From Acetobacteraceae bacterium (lineage in GTDB: Bacteria; Pseudomonadota; Alphaproteobacteria; Acetobacterales; Acetobacteraceae), in the NCBI GenBank assembly GCA_025356735.1, contig JANXRT010000433.1:1-13484 (forward strand): DNA of 13,484 nucleotides, read 5' to 3'. How positions within the stretch are numbered: position 1 is the stretch's first letter; each line of letters opens with the position of its first letter. Below are positions 5,072 to 11,842 of this stretch, one piece after another. The translations under genes were made by a program, and so were the position numbers. Under the pieces are notes generated by a model. It made no database searches. It was given only the letters and a program-made list of their open reading frames with translations, and was not told where the DNA came from.

Positions 5072-6190
5072 ATGAACAAGGATTGGCTCCGCACGCTTCG
5101 TGCCACCATCGATCCTGGCCTTGTCGGAGGCACGCCACCGGCTGCGGACGGAACCCTGGCCCGGGCAACGGACATGCTGCATCGCCTGCTTGCCGGCAAT
5201 GCCCCCGCACCGCAGCCTGGGATGCCGCAGCCTGGGATGCCGCAGTCTGGGATGCCGCAGCCTGGAATGCGGTCCAGCCAGCCCGCATCGCCGACGGCAT
5301 GGTCCTTTCGTCAAAGACCGTCATCGGCGGAAAGCCAGCCGCCGGGCGCCCGTTTCCTGGTCGGCTCGTATGGCTGCGAGGCTGGAGCCCGCCCCTACAA
5401 ACTGTTCGTGCCATCGCCGCGCGGTGGCCAGCCGGATGGCCCGGTCGGCCTCGTCGTCATGCTGCATGGCTGCACCCAATCGGCCGACGATTTCGCCGCC
5501 GGCACTCGGATGAACGAATTCGCCGAGCGCGGACACTTCCTCGTGCTGTATCCGGAGCAGACCCAGTCGGCCAATCAGAACCGCTGCTGGAACTGGTTCA
5601 ACGCCGGCGACCAGCGGCGCGGCTCGGGCGAGCCCGCGGTGATCGCCGGCATGACGCGCCAGATCATGCGCGACTACCCAGTCGATCCTGCGCGCGTGTT
5701 CGTGGCCGGCCTTTCGGCGGGGGGTGCCGCGGCGGCGGTGCTGGGCGCCGCCTATCCGGACATATATGCCGCGGTCGGGGTCCATTCCGGCCTCGCCTGT
5801 GGCGCGGCCACCGACATGGTCTCGGCATTCTCGGCCATGCGGAGCGGCAAGGGCGGTTCCGCCATCCGCGTCGGTGCCGTGGTGCCGACCATCATCTTCC
5901 ACGGCGACCGCGACACCACCGTGCACCCGGCCAACGCCGACGCCGTGGCGGCGCAGCTCGGCGCCACCAGCACGACTCAGCCGCCGCGCGAGCGCCATGA
6001 CGGCGGTCGTGGCCATAGCCGCATGTTCCACACCGATGCCGCCGGGCGTGTGGTCGGCGAGCAATGGACGCTGCATGGCGGCGGTCACGCCTGGTCGGGC
6101 GGCAGCCCCGCCGGATCCTTCACCGACCCGGCGGGGCCGGACGCCACCGCCGAGATGCTGAGGTTCTTCGGTGACAATCCGCGTCGATAA
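5072..6190 (+). CDS. PHB depolymerase family alpha/beta-hydrolase esterase
   Basis: A 372-residue serine hydrolase of the esterase_phb (TIGR01840) type, which hydrolyses poly(3-hydroxybutyrate)-like or other esters. The true substrate is open. The ATG at 5072 has AAGGA at 5061-5065. The frame is open back to 4898, but there it overlaps the regulator gene. Visible motifs: oxyanion HGCTQ near residue 135, the nucleophile S215 in GLSAGG, the acid likely D281 in HGDRDTTVHPAN, and the base H339 in GGGHAWSGG. GCEAGARPYKLFVP opens the catalytic domain near 98. Residues 47-66 are a PQPGM tandem repeat and look like a flexible linker after a short N-terminal part. There is no signal peptide and no substrate-binding domain, so an intracellular or non-classically exported esterase is more likely than a secreted depolymerase. 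No PHA synthase or phasin gene is nearby. Confidence 0.88.
   Translation: MNKDWLRTLRATIDPGLVGGTPPAADGTLARATDMLHRLLAGNAPAPQPGMPQPGMPQSGMPQPGMRSSQPASPTAWSFRQRPSSAESQPPGARFLVGSYGCEAGARPYKLFVPSPRGGQPDGPVGLVVMLHGCTQSADDFAAGTRMNEFAERGHFLVLYPEQTQSANQNRCWNWFNAGDQRRGSGEPAVIAGMTRQIMRDYPVDPARVFVAGLSAGGAAAAVLGAAYPDIYAAVGVHSGLACGAATDMVSAFSAMRSGKGGSAIRVGAVVPTIIFHGDRDTTVHPANADAVAAQLGATSTTQPPRERHDGGRGHSRMFHTDAAGRVVGEQWTLHGGGHAWSGGSPAGSFTDPAGPDATAEMLRFFGDNPRR
5210..5269 (+). repeat. Four 15-bp tandem repeats in the esterase gene (PQPGM linker)
   Basis: Units begin at 5210, 5225, 5240 and 5255, with consensus CCGCAGCCTGGGATG. Units 1 and 2 are identical; units 3 and 4 differ by one base each. They encode PQPGM, PQPGM, PQSGM and PQPGM (residues 47-66). 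The unit is a multiple of three, so slippage would change linker length without a frameshift. Confidence 0.9.
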
Positions 6191-6247
6191 TCAAGCAGTC
6201 ATGCGAAACCATCGGCCACGCCACGGAACCACGGCCCGGACGCTGAC

Positions 6248-6276
6248 TTGTCTCTGGATGTTCACGAACCTAGAGA
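6248..6276 (+). promoter_or_regulatory. Possible promoter of the response regulator gene
   Basis: TTGTCT (6248-6253) and TAGAGA (6271-6276) are spaced by 17 bp; each matches the consensus at three or four of six bases. Transcription would start at about 6283, immediately before the ATG at 6284, giving a leaderless mRNA. The same AGAGA could instead be a ribosome-binding site, so the two readings compete. Confidence 0.25.
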
Positions 6277-6283
6277 CCCGTCG

Positions 6284-6676
6284 ATGATCCAGGAGACTTC
6301 AGCACCCGCGGCCCGGTTCGTCGTGTTGCTGGTTGAGGACGAGCCGTTGATCCGGATGATGGCGGCGGATGTGCTGACCGATGCCGGCTTCGTGGTGATG
6401 GAAAGCGAACACGCGGATGCCGCCCTGGCCATGCTCCAGAACGAGGCCGAGAACGTGCACGCGATGTTCACCGACATTCAAATGCCCGGCTCGATGGACG
6501 GGCTACGCCTGGCTCACCACACCCGCCGCCATTGGCCTTGGATTGCGTTGATGTTGGCGTCCGGAAGAAGCCGGCCGGAGGAGGTCGAAATGCCCGAAGG
6601 CAGCCGGTTCCTTTCCAAGCCGTATTCACCGACGCATCTGCTCCAGGGTGTGCGCGAGATGGCGGCGGCCGTTTAG
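6284..6676 (+). CDS. Orphan single-domain response regulator (CheY-like receiver)
   Basis: A 130-residue protein consisting of one receiver domain and no output domain. The acidic pocket is E18-D19 in LLVEDEP, the phospho-acceptor is D64 in FTDIQMPG, and the conserved lysine is K112 in LSKPYSP. S93 takes the Thr/Ser switch position. The ATG at 6284 has AGAGA seven bases upstream. An in-frame TTG at 6248 would add 12 residues before the receiver and has no ribosome-binding site. No histidine kinase is adjacent, so the partner kinase is encoded elsewhere. Single-domain receivers of this size are common in Alphaproteobacteria, as relay proteins or regulators of kinases. The gene converges on the isomerase gene with a 4-bp overlap of their ends. 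Confidence 0.85.
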   Translation: MIQETSAPAARFVVLLVEDEPLIRMMAADVLTDAGFVVMESEHADAALAMLQNEAENVHAMFTDIQMPGSMDGLRLAHHTRRHWPWIALMLASGRSRPEEVEMPEGSRFLSKPYSPTHLLQGVREMAAAV

Positions 6677-7314
6677 GCCGCGTCGCTCCGGGCTGTCTTA
6701 CCGCCCTCGGCTGCATTCTCGCGCAGCAATGCCGCCCGTACTAGCGGCAGGCGGTCGTTACCGAAATACATGTCGCTGCTGATGAACATCGTCGGTGAGC
6801 CGAAGCCGCCGCGATCGATCAGCTCCTGCGTGTTAGCGCGCAGCCTGTCCTTCACCGTCTGCTGCTCGATGCCGGCGAAGAAAGCCTCCGGCTCGACGCC
6901 AGCGCTGCGGCAGATCTCGGTCAACACCGGGACCTGCGAAATGTCGCGATCGTCTCGCCAATAGGCTTCGAAAGTCGCGGTGGCGAAGGCAATGAGCGTG
7001 GTCTGCGGCTCCAGCCAGACGCAGCCGCGCATCGCCTTGACGCTGTTGACAGGGAACACGCTCGGTCGGCCAAGTATCTTCAGCCCAGCCAGCCGCGCCC
7101 AGTCCTGCAGGATTTTCTTGCTTTGCTCCTGCTTGGCCGGCACCGGCTTGTCGGTCGAGCTGTAGATCGGATTGACCGCGTTGAACACGCCGCCGACCAG
7201 GATCGGCCGCCACTGGATGGTGGCGCCGAGTTCGGCCGCCAACGGTTGCAGGTTGTGGAAGGCGAGGTAGGTCCAGGGGCTGGAGCAGTCAAAGAACAGT
7301 TCGACGGTTGCCAT
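6673..7314 (-). CDS. GST-kappa/DsbA-fold protein, 2-hydroxychromene-2-carboxylate isomerase-like
   Basis: A 213-residue member of the DsbA-like family that includes 2-hydroxychromene-2-carboxylate isomerase and kappa-class glutathione transferases. The former performs a glutathione-dependent step in naphthalene degradation. The ATG at 7312-7314 has a strong AAGGAG six bases upstream; the frame extends to 7470 without support. The N-terminal motif is FFDCSSPWTYLAF, with serines 11 and 12 where these enzymes keep the glutathione-activating serine. Further family features are RPILVGGVFNA, the loop NSVKAMRG, and GSPTMF near the C-terminus, which carries the cis-proline motif of the thioredoxin fold. 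The two-cysteine thiol-oxidase motif of DsbA is absent. It is divergent from the thiolase-like gene, and both may share a catabolic role. The natural substrate cannot be deduced. Confidence 0.85.
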   Translation of the reverse strand: MATVELFFDCSSPWTYLAFHNLQPLAAELGATIQWRPILVGGVFNAVNPIYSSTDKPVPAKQEQSKKILQDWARLAGLKILGRPSVFPVNSVKAMRGCVWLEPQTTLIAFATATFEAYWRDDRDISQVPVLTEICRSAGVEPEAFFAGIEQQTVKDRLRANTQELIDRGGFGSPTMFISSDMYFGNDRLPLVRAALLRENAAEGGKTARSDAA

Positions 7315-7506
7315 GATTTTCTCCTTGGGCGGCTCAGGTTTCAAGGCGCGGTCGGCGCCGGCAGGCCAAAGAACACGTGCCATGCCGCCTCGTCCACCGC
7401 GACGGGCCTTTCGGGTTCCCGGCCGGCTCGAACCCCGGGACGTCCTCGCTTGTGCCCCCTGCCCTCGCATGGCCTAATCCGGGCAACAACAGACGGAACC
7501 GAAAAT

Positions 7507-8766
7507 ATGTCCGCATCGGAAACGGATGCCTCGACGCCGAAATTTCTGGCCGATAAATACGCCATCGTCGGCGTCGGCGAAACCGCCTTTATGCGCGGCC
7601 AGGGATCGGGGCGCACCACCCGCGCCATGGGCACGCAGGCGGTGCGCGCGGCGATCGAGGATGCGGGGCTGGAGGCCGGCGACGTCGACGGTATGCTGTC
7701 TTACTCGTTCAACGACTCCACCTTTTCACCGATGATCGCCGGCGACCTTGGCATCCGGTTGAACTTCTACATGGACGTCTATGGCGGCGGCTCGAGCACC
7801 GAGGCGCTCGTCGGCATCGCCATCGGCGTCATCGCCGCGGGGATGTGCAAGACCGTGGTGGTCTTCCGTTCGATGAACGGCTTCTCGCAGGTCCGCATCG
7901 GCGGCACCGGCGCGCGCTCGGCGGTGCCGGTCAGCGGCGACGCGCTGCATAACCGCGCCTATGGCTGGCAATCCGCCGGGCAGATGTTCGCGCCATCCTT
8001 CATGCGCCACATGCACGATTACGGCACCACCGCCGGGCAGGTCGCGATGGTCAAGGTGATCCACAGCCAGCACGCCGCCAACAACCCCAAGGCGCTGTAT
8101 CGAAAACCGGTGACGGTGGACGACGTGCTGTCCAGCCGGATGATCTGCAAGCCGCTGCATCTGCTCGACTGCTGCGTCGAGACCGACAACGCCTGCGCCA
8201 TCATCGTGACCTCGGCGGATCGGGCACGCGACTGCAAGCACACGCCGGCGCTGATCCGCTCGGTGGTCGGACGGGTGTGCAAGCCGCGCATCGACATGCA
8301 CTACCAGCACGGCCCGATCTCCACCGTCGCCGGCTACTACGGAAAAGACATACTGTGGCCGAACGCCGGCGTCGGGCCGGAGGATATCGACATCACCGGA
8401 TCATACGACGCCTTCACCTTCACGACGATGCTGCAGCTGGAGGATTACGGCTTCTGCAAGAAGGGCGAGGGCGGCAACTATGTGTCCGACGGCACCATGA
8501 AGCTCGGCGGCAAGCGCCCCAACAACACCAGCGGCGGCCATCTGTGCGAGGGCTACACCCACGGCATCGCGATGGTGATCGAGAACGTCCGCCAGCTGCG
8601 CCACGACGTCGACGACAGCTGCCCGGTTGGCGCCGACGGCCACCGGCAACATACCTACGACTACAGCCTGGGCGGCTGCCGGCAGGTTCGCGACGCCGAG
8701 CTGACGGCCAATCTCGGCTGGGCGATGCCGGGCACCGGCTCGGCCATGGTCATGCGGAGGGGCTAG
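7507..8766 (+). CDS. Thiolase-fold protein without catalytic cysteine (lipid-transfer/Ltp2-like)
   Basis: A 419-residue thiolase-family protein of the SCP-x/lipid-transfer type. It starts at ATG 7507, at the onset of the recognisable YAIVGVGETAF motif after a short leader; the ribosome-binding site is weak. True SCP-x thiolases have CATGSTAL at the nucleophile elbow. Here the aligned stretch is GGGSSTEAL (residues 93-101), so the cysteine is replaced by glycine. The C-terminal loop reads NTSGGHLCEGYTHG (340-353) instead of the SGG...GHPLG motif of active thiolases. Cysteine-less relatives such as Ltp2 of actinobacterial steroid degradation are retro-aldolases acting on acyl-CoA thioesters with a DUF35 partner, and tyrosines are implicated in catalysis. 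Y350 is a candidate. The DUF35 gene follows after 4 bp. An aldolase or an inactive scaffold are both possible; a standard acetyl-CoA acetyltransferase is unlikely. Confidence 0.85.
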   Translation: MSASETDASTPKFLADKYAIVGVGETAFMRGQGSGRTTRAMGTQAVRAAIEDAGLEAGDVDGMLSYSFNDSTFSPMIAGDLGIRLNFYMDVYGGGSSTEALVGIAIGVIAAGMCKTVVVFRSMNGFSQVRIGGTGARSAVPVSGDALHNRAYGWQSAGQMFAPSFMRHMHDYGTTAGQVAMVKVIHSQHAANNPKALYRKPVTVDDVLSSRMICKPLHLLDCCVETDNACAIIVTSADRARDCKHTPALIRSVVGRVCKPRIDMHYQHGPISTVAGYYGKDILWPNAGVGPEDIDITGSYDAFTFTTMLQLEDYGFCKKGEGGNYVSDGTMKLGGKRPNNTSGGHLCEGYTHGIAMVIENVRQLRHDVDDSCPVGADGHRQHTYDYSLGGCRQVRDAELTANLGWAMPGTGSAMVMRRG

Positions 8767-8770
8767 GGCG

Positions 8771-9280
8771 ATGGCACTGCAAGGCAACTATCTCGGCATG
8801 GACCTGACGGTCGATGACCTCGACATCGAGAACCTGGCCTATTTCGGCTACTGCGCCGAGCACAGGTTCCACCTTCAGGAATGCACGGGCTGCAAGCTCG
8901 TCCGCTATCCCCCGACCACCGCCTGCCCGTGGTGCATGAGGGCGGAGTCCCGGTGGGTGCCCATCGAGGGAGCCGGCACCGTCCATTCCTACGGCGAGGT
9001 CCACCACGCCATCCAGCCGGCGTTCAAGGCGCACGTGCCCTACATGATCCTGCTGATCGATCTCGACACCCAGAAGGGCAAGCCCAGCGAATACGAGGCG
9101 CTGCGCGTTGCCGGCAACTTGGTGACGCCCGACGGCAATCTGGCGCCCGCCGAGATGGTGGCCAAAGTCGGCATTGGCAGCCGGATGCGGATGGCGTTCA
9201 GCGACGTGTCGCCTGGATTGTCGCTGCCGCAATGGACGATGGACGGCATTAGTGAAGGCGTTTGGCGGTACAAGGAGTAA
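8771..9280 (+). CDS. DUF35 zinc-ribbon/OB-fold protein, partner of the thiolase-like protein
   Basis: A 169-residue protein. The N-terminal rubredoxin-like zinc ribbon has C38-x2-C41 and C52-x2-C55, the four expected ligands. It is followed by an OB-fold with GAGTVHSYGEVHH (67-79) and VPYMILLIDLD. Family members form complexes with thiolases or thiolase-like aldolases and help hold the acyl-CoA; examples are the ChsH2 DUF35 part with Ltp2 and the archaeal thiolase/HMG-CoA synthase complex. The ATG at 8771 lies 4 bp after the upstream stop, with GGAGG at 8756-8760 inside the upstream gene, so translation of the pair is likely coupled. The chain opens with an unusual 25-residue acidic helix-like segment before the ribbon. 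A GC-rich palindrome follows the stop codon directly. Confidence 0.88.
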   Translation: MALQGNYLGMDLTVDDLDIENLAYFGYCAEHRFHLQECTGCKLVRYPPTTACPWCMRAESRWVPIEGAGTVHSYGEVHHAIQPAFKAHVPYMILLIDLDTQKGKPSEYEALRVAGNLVTPDGNLAPAEMVAKVGIGSRMRMAFSDVSPGLSLPQWTMDGISEGVWRYKE

Positions 9281-9285
9281 GCGGC

Positions 9286-9327
9286 GGGGCTCTGCCCCGC
9301 GCCCCGCCGGGGGAGCGCCCGGGGCGC
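9286..9327 (+). repeat. GC-rich palindromic extragenic element, copy 1
   Basis: Begins GGGGCTCTGCCCC and contains CCCCGCCGGGG. It starts 5 bp after the DUF35 stop codon. The core hairpin GCGGGGC-TCT-GCCCCGC spans 9284-9300. It could act as a transcription terminator or mRNA 3' stabiliser, although no T-run follows. It aligns in inverse orientation with copy 2 at 9494-9536 over about 42 bp, with few differences. Similar sequences seem common between genes in Acetobacteraceae (from memory). Confidence 0.7.
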
Positions 9328-9493
9328 AATTAATGAGGAAGTCGAGCGGAGAGCGTCCGCGCAAGCCGATGGCCTTTAACCAGGCGCATGGTAAAAGTCG
9401 AACTGGCAATTAAAGCATTCTAACGCCGTAGGCATTAATCGACAGAACAGAGCAAGACCAAGTCAGGCCCTCGTAATCCTTCTACTTACGGAT

Positions 9494-9536
9494 GCGTCCC
9501 GGGGCGCTACCCCGGCGGGGTTTGGGGTAGAGCCCC
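9494..9536 (-). repeat. GC-rich palindromic extragenic element, copy 2 (inverted)
   Basis: On the minus strand it begins GGGGCTCTACCCC, contains CCCCGCCGGGG and ends in a GGGACGC-like tail, matching copy 1 at nearly every position. It lies 7 bp beyond the stop codon of the GNAT-MutT gene and in the sense orientation of that gene. Both copies therefore sit just downstream of a gene in the same relative orientation, as expected for terminator-like elements. Confidence 0.7.
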
Positions 9537-9543
9537 ACGCTTG

Positions 9544-10614
9544 CTAAAGAAAGCTCCGCAGCAACGGCACTAAAGGCTTGTCGGCCGGCGGCATCTGGTA
9601 TTCCGCAAGCTTCTCCGGCCGCACCCAGGCCAGCGTCTGGCCTTCCCGGGCCGTGGGCGTGCCCCGCCAGCGGCGGCACAGGAACAGCGGCATCAGCAGG
9701 TGGAAATTCTCGTAGTCGTGCGAGGCGAAGGCGAACGGTGCCAGGCATGACGCAGTCACGTCGATCCCGAGTTCTTCCTTCAATTCCCGGATCAGCGCAG
9801 CCTCGGGCGTTTCGCCCGGATCGAGCTTGCCGCCCGGAAACTCCCATAGCCCGGCCATCTTCTTGCCCTCGGGCCGGCGCGCCAGCAACACGCGGTTGTC
9901 GATGTCGATCAGCGCGCAGGCGGCAACGAGCAACAGCGGCTTCTTGCCGGCCGGGGTCGGCTCGGTTGCGATGGGTGTCGCGGTCTCGCCGAACAGGTCC
10001 GTGCGCGCGGCCTCGTAGCACAGCACGCGGGCCTCGGCCTTCCGGGCGGCGGAGTATTCCACCGCCTCGCCCGTCTGACGGAAGCCGATGCGCGCCAGCA
10101 CCGCCATCGATCCGGGATTGTCGGTGAAGACGTTGGCCTCCAGCCGGTCGATCTCGAGGTTGGCCATCGTCCAGCGCGCGAACCGGCGCGCGGCCTCGGT
10201 TGCGACCCCATGGCCCCAGAAGCGCTTGCCGACCCAGTAGCCGAGCACCGCGTCGCGCGCCTTCGGGTTGATCCGCACGCCGATCGCGCCCAACAGCATC
10301 TCCCGCCCGTCATCCTGGCCGGTGATGGCGAGATGGTATTGGCTGCCGTCGGCGATCTTCTGCCGGGTGGTTGCGATCCACTCGTCGGCCATCTCGCGCT
10401 GGTAGGGGAACGGCACGACGGACAGGTTGCGGGTCACCTCCCAGTCGTTGATCAGCCGGTGCAGCGCCTCGGCGTCGTCGGGCCGGAACGGGCGCAGCAG
10501 CAGCCTGTCGGTAGCGATGGGGGCGAAGTTCTCGGCCGAGCGTTCCGGCTCGGACGGTGCGGCCTTCGGCCTACGCGCACGCCTGGCGCGCGGCTCAGCT
10601 GCGGTAGCTGCCAT
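9544..10614 (-). CDS. mutT: Fused GNAT N-acetyltransferase / MutT-type Nudix hydrolase
   Basis: A 356-residue two-domain protein. Residues about 30-205 are a RimJ/RimL-like GNAT domain: TDRLLLRPF at the start and the acetyl-CoA loop RFWGHGVATEA at 131-141. Residues about 225-356 are a MutT-type (d)NTP pyrophosphohydrolase with a complete Nudix box G262-x5-E268-x7-R276-E277-L-x-E280-E281-x-G283-I284. The second half probably removes oxidised 8-oxo-dGTP from the nucleotide pool; the acetyltransferase substrate is unknown. A 20-residue Lys/Arg/Ala-rich tail precedes the GNAT domain. The ATG (10612-10614) lies within the last 20 bases of argJ and has no clear Shine-Dalgarno sequence, so translation is probably coupled. 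No stop or frame change separates the halves, so this is a real fusion. MutT next to argJ and secA is common in Alphaproteobacteria. Confidence 0.88.
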   Translation of the reverse strand: MAATAAEPRARRARRPKAAPSEPERSAENFAPIATDRLLLRPFRPDDAEALHRLINDWEVTRNLSVVPFPYQREMADEWIATTRQKIADGSQYHLAITGQDDGREMLLGAIGVRINPKARDAVLGYWVGKRFWGHGVATEAARRFARWTMANLEIDRLEANVFTDNPGSMAVLARIGFRQTGEAVEYSAARKAEARVLCYEAARTDLFGETATPIATEPTPAGKKPLLLVAACALIDIDNRVLLARRPEGKKMAGLWEFPGGKLDPGETPEAALIRELKEELGIDVTASCLAPFAFASHDYENFHLLMPLFLCRRWRGTPTAREGQTLAWVRPEKLAEYQMPPADKPLVPLLRSFL

Positions 10615-11842
10615 TGATGTCGATGTAGCCGTGCGTCAGGTCGCAGGTCCAGACGGTGGCGCGGCCGCGGCCAAGCCCCAGATCGATCTCGATGCCGACC
10701 TCGCGCCCCTTCATGTGCGCAACCACCGGAGCCTCGTCGTAGCCCGGCACCACGCCGCCGTCGCGTGCCATCCAGGTGCCGCCGACGGCGACCGAGATGC
10801 GGTCGCGGTCGGCCGGCTCGCCGGCCTTGCCGACCGCCATGACGATGCGGCCCCAGTTGGCGTCCTCGCCGGCGATCGCGGTTTTCACCAGTGGCGAGTT
10901 CGCTACCGACATCGCGATCCTCTTGGCCGATTTCGCGGTCACAGCGCCGGTTATGTCGATGCGCACCAGCTTCTGCGCCCCCTCGCCGTCGCGCACGACC
11001 TGCAACGCGAGGTCGAGCAGGACCTCGTTCAGCTTGGCGGCGAAATCGTTCAGCGCGCGATTACGTGCGGCGTTGCCGTCGGCGGCCGGAATGCGGGCAT
11101 GCTTGGCTTGGCCGGTCGCGAACAGCAGCACCGTGTCGGAGGTCGAGGTGTCGCTGTCCACGGTGGTGCAGTTGAAGCTGGCGGCGACGCCGGCGCGCAG
11201 CATCGTCTGTAGCGCGTCCGCCGGTATCTTTGCGTCGGTGAAGACGAAGCAAAGCATCGTCGCCATGTCGGGCGCGATCATGCCGCTGCCCTTGGCGATG
11301 CCGGTGATGCGCACCGTCGCCTCGCCGATCTGCGCCGTGCGGGTGGCGGCTTTCGGGAACGTGTCGGTGGTCATGATGCCGCGCGCCGCAGCTTCCCATG
11401 ACGTGTCGGCGAGGTCGGCATGCAGGCCGGGCAACGCGCCGACCAGCTTCTGGTGCGGCAGGATTTCGCCGATCACGCCCGTGGACGCGAGAAAAACCTG
11501 CTTCGCCGGACAGCCGAACAACTGTGCCGCCGCCCGGGCGGTCATCGTGCAGGCATCCGTTCCGGCCTTGCCCGTGAACACGTTGGCGTTGCCGGCATTC
11601 ACCACCACGGCACGTGCCTTGCCCGATTTCAGCGCCGCCCGGCACCAGTCGATCGGCGCGCCGGGGCATTTGCTGGAGGTGAACACGCCGGCCACGGTGC
11701 TGCCCGGCGCCAGCTCCGCCAGCACGACGTCGGTGCGGCCCGCGTAGCGGATGCCGGCGGCGGCAGCGGCCAGGCGCACGCCGGCGATCGGCGGCAGCTC
11801 CGGCAGCTTGATGGCCAGCGGGGATATCGCGGTTTTCGCCAT
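10595..11842 (-). CDS. argJ: Bifunctional glutamate N-acetyltransferase / N-acetylglutamate synthase ArgJ
   Basis: A 415-residue ArgJ, which transfers the acetyl group from N-acetylornithine to glutamate in the cyclic arginine pathway. Bifunctional forms can also use acetyl-CoA in the first step. The autoproteolysis site is clear: KGSGMIAPDMATML, with T195 as the expected new N-terminal nucleophile of the beta chain. Other signatures are NAGNANVFTG (about 82-91), the STGVIGE loop (120-126), the VDSDTSTSDT motif, and GEDANWGR in the C-terminal half. Length is normal for the family. The ATG shares one base with the stop of the upstream foldase gene (TGATG), so the two are translationally coupled. 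The 3' end overlaps the GNAT-MutT gene by 20 bases. Whether this ArgJ is mono- or bifunctional cannot be read from the sequence alone. Confidence 0.97.
   Translation of the reverse strand: MAKTAISPLAIKLPELPPIAGVRLAAAAAGIRYAGRTDVVLAELAPGSTVAGVFTSSKCPGAPIDWCRAALKSGKARAVVVNAGNANVFTGKAGTDACTMTARAAAQLFGCPAKQVFLASTGVIGEILPHQKLVGALPGLHADLADTSWEAAARGIMTTDTFPKAATRTAQIGEATVRITGIAKGSGMIAPDMATMLCFVFTDAKIPADALQTMLRAGVAASFNCTTVDSDTSTSDTVLLFATGQAKHARIPAADGNAARNRALNDFAAKLNEVLLDLALQVVRDGEGAQKLVRIDITGAVTAKSAKRIAMSVANSPLVKTAIAGEDANWGRIVMAVGKAGEPADRDRISVAVGGTWMARDGGVVPGYDEAPVVAHMKGREVGIEIDLGLGRGRATVWTCDLTHGYIDINGSYRS

Larger units (their letters stand above)
9281..9543. other. Convergent spacer between DUF35 and GNAT-MutT genes
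   Basis: About 260 bp between two genes pointing at each other. Apart from the two flanking palindromic copies, the middle (9328-9493) is AT-richer than its surroundings, with several ATTAA runs. It holds no open frame with a ribosome-binding site. I see no tRNA or recognised RNA fold. Confidence 0.5.

Noticed and set aside
5210..5269. CRISPR-like short tandem repeats
   Set aside because: 15-bp units without spacers, in frame within a gene: a coding linker repeat, not a CRISPR array. The same applies to 12681-12725 and 4276-4515.
5321..6088. Leftward 255-codon open frame inside the esterase gene
   Set aside because: Antisense shadow of a gene with an intact catalytic triad.
7315..7506. N-terminal extensions of the isomerase (to 7470) and thiolase-like protein (from 7123)
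   Set aside because: They run across the divergent promoter region or antisense through the other gene; the chosen starts match family N-termini, and the isomerase start has a strong ribosome-binding site.
9284..9300. Classical rho-independent terminator after the DUF35 gene
   Set aside because: The hairpin is strong but no T-run follows, so it is reported as a palindromic element with only possible terminator function.
10776..11747. Forward 323-codon open frame antisense to argJ
   Set aside because: argJ motifs are complete on the other strand; the antisense product resembles no family and is due to high G+C.
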